From CAZCFB01 sp964511535 (lineage in GTDB: Bacteria > Myxococcota_A > Polyangia > GCA-2747355 > CAZCFB01), in the NCBI GenBank assembly GCA_964511535.1, contig CAZEFW010000172.1, forward strand, positions 1-20,272: a DNA stretch of 20,272 bases, read 5' to 3'. The notes under the pieces are model-generated. The model did no database searches, was not told the DNA's origin, and saw only the letters and a program-made list of their open reading frames with translations. This document shows positions 19,553 to 20,272 of the stretch, in pieces (positions within the stretch are counted from its first letter, which is position 1; every line of letters starts with the position of its first letter). The position numbers and the translations under genes are program-made.

Positions 19553-20191
19553 ATGAAATCGAAGCACCTGCTGGTCGTCCTGTGTTGCACCCTCGGCCTG
19601 ATCTTCGCCGCCGCCTGTGGCGACGACGATGACAACAACAACAACAGCGGCAGCGGCAAGCTGTGCAGCGCCATCATGTGCGAGGCGGACGCCGACTGCG
19701 ACGCCAAGATCTACAAGGGCGGCTGCGACACGGCCAAGAAGGTGTGCGTGCAGTGCAAGAAGGACACCCACTGCGACACCAAGATCTTTAAGGGCGGCTG
19801 CAACACCACCCTCAACATCTGCGCCATGTGCAAGAAGGACGCCGACTGCAAGGTCTCCAGCGTCAACATCATGACCGGCAAGTGCGACTCCAACACCGGC
19901 TTCTGCATCAAGTGCACCGCTGACAAGGACTGCACCTTCACCGGCTCCACCTACAAGTTCTGCGGCTCGAGCAACTACTGCGTGATCTGCAAGAAGGACA
20001 GCGACTGCAAGAGCGGCCAGACCTGCACCAAGGGCGCCTGCGTGGGCTCCACCTCCAGCGGCTGCGCCACCGACGCCGACTGCAAGACCCCGCTCAAGTG
20101 CAAGGACAAGAAGTGTGTCTGCGCCTCGGCCGCGGACTGCACCACCGCCTACGGCACCTCCAAGGGCATCAAGAAGTGGGAGTGCAAGTAA
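19553..20191 (+). CDS. Cys-rich repeat lipoprotein, unknown function
   Basis: This 212-aa protein has an AAGGAG Shine-Dalgarno 6 nt before ATG 19553. The signal peptide ends AAAC (Cys22), a near-lipobox with Ala at -3, followed by GDDDDNNNN. Six Cys-rich units begin at Cys43, 68, 93, 121, 146 and 171. Each opens C-x-x-D-x-(D/H)-C and then has further Cys pairs (for example CKKDTHCDTKIFKGGC, CKKDADCKV, CATDADCKT). Lys is abundant, so the protein should be basic. The architecture differs from the 10-Cys repeats at 10877-11518, but the style (lipid anchor, linker, disulfide repeats) is the same. It is probably an extended disulfide-stabilised surface protein; no function can be assigned. Confidence 0.85.
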   Translation: MKSKHLLVVLCCTLGLIFAAACGDDDDNNNNSGSGKLCSAIMCEADADCDAKIYKGGCDTAKKVCVQCKKDTHCDTKIFKGGCNTTLNICAMCKKDADCKVSSVNIMTGKCDSNTGFCIKCTADKDCTFTGSTYKFCGSSNYCVICKKDSDCKSGQTCTKGACVGSTSSGCATDADCKTPLKCKDKKCVCASAADCTTAYGTSKGIKKWECK

Positions 20192-20213
20192 GGTAGTCCT
20201 GGCGGCCCGCGCC

Positions 20214-20234
20214 AAACCCGCCCCCCCGGGGTTT
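20214..20234 (+). terminator. Possible hairpin after the last gene
   Basis: AAACCC (20214-20219) and GGGTTT (20229-20234) form a 6-bp stem around a C-rich loop, 23 bp after the stop of the Cys-rich lipoprotein gene. A poly-C run, not U, follows, so it is at best a weak terminator. The window ends 38 bases later with nothing else recognised. Confidence 0.35.
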
Positions 20235-20272
20235 ACCCCCCCCGCCGAAACCCAAACGTAACCATAAACGTA

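Overview
The window is high-GC DNA, apart from a few AT-rich spots between genes. It is almost entirely occupied by genes for the cell envelope. Nine predicted proteins have a clear or near lipobox, and seven of these carry an Asp/Ala/Pro/Lys-rich low-complexity linker or a Cys-rich segment after it. There are also MopE-type metal-binding motifs, a C-terminal hydrophobic segment followed by a poly-Arg tail, and TPR proteins with C-terminal membrane segments. This combination points to a predatory or social deltaproteobacterium-like lineage (Myxococcota or a close relative). That assignment is an inference from protein style, because no rRNA or other marker gene is present.

Layout, left to right. 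(1) 1-192 is non-coding: a 7/8-bp tandem array (63-138) runs into a 21-bp perfect hairpin that contains the stop codon of a response regulator. (2) 2019-182 on the minus strand is a two-gene operon, a TPR protein anchored by its C-terminus and a NarL/FixJ response regulator, overlapping as GTGA. (3) 2160-3841 on the plus strand is a two-gene unit, a small beta-barrel outer-membrane protein and a lipoprotein with 15-residue CEGD repeats, joined as TAATG. It collides tail to tail with comEA. (4) 7773-3807 on the minus strand is a probable four-gene operon behind a sigma70-like promoter: MopE-motif lipoprotein, free-standing biotinyl-carrier domain, type-B carboxylesterase lipoprotein and ComEA-like protein. 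(5) 9106-7871 is a TIM-barrel glycoside-hydrolase-like lipoprotein. (6) 9519-9253 is a small acidic helical protein with a strong promoter, a possible operator and a strong Shine-Dalgarno. (7) 15445-9669 is a tightly packed five-gene minus-strand operon: a TPR/two-TM protein, two paralogous lipoproteins, a 40-Cys repeat lipoprotein and a Tat-exported DUF362 lipoprotein. (8) 16961-15492 is a lipoprotein that fuses a C39-type cysteine peptidase with a gluzincin metallopeptidase. (9) 17921-17055 is an SDR of the peroxisomal trans-2-enoyl-CoA reductase type. (10) 17982-20191 on the plus strand holds a secreted lipase-like alpha/beta hydrolase lipoprotein and a Cys-rich repeat lipoprotein.

Two observations stand out. 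First, two unrelated minus-strand genes (ending at 182 and 17055) share one 3' architecture: the stop codon lies inside a long perfect hairpin, which is followed at once by an array of related octamers (ATTCTGGC at one locus, ATTCTGTC/GTTTCGTC at the other). This looks like an undescribed 3'-end or repeat element. Second, the five-gene operon at 9669-15445 looks like a Cys-rich envelope assembly with a Tat-exported DUF362 partner and a hairpin over its first start codon. No rRNA, tRNA, CRISPR array, insertion sequence or phage gene was recognised, and no gene-free stretch exceeds about 190 bases.
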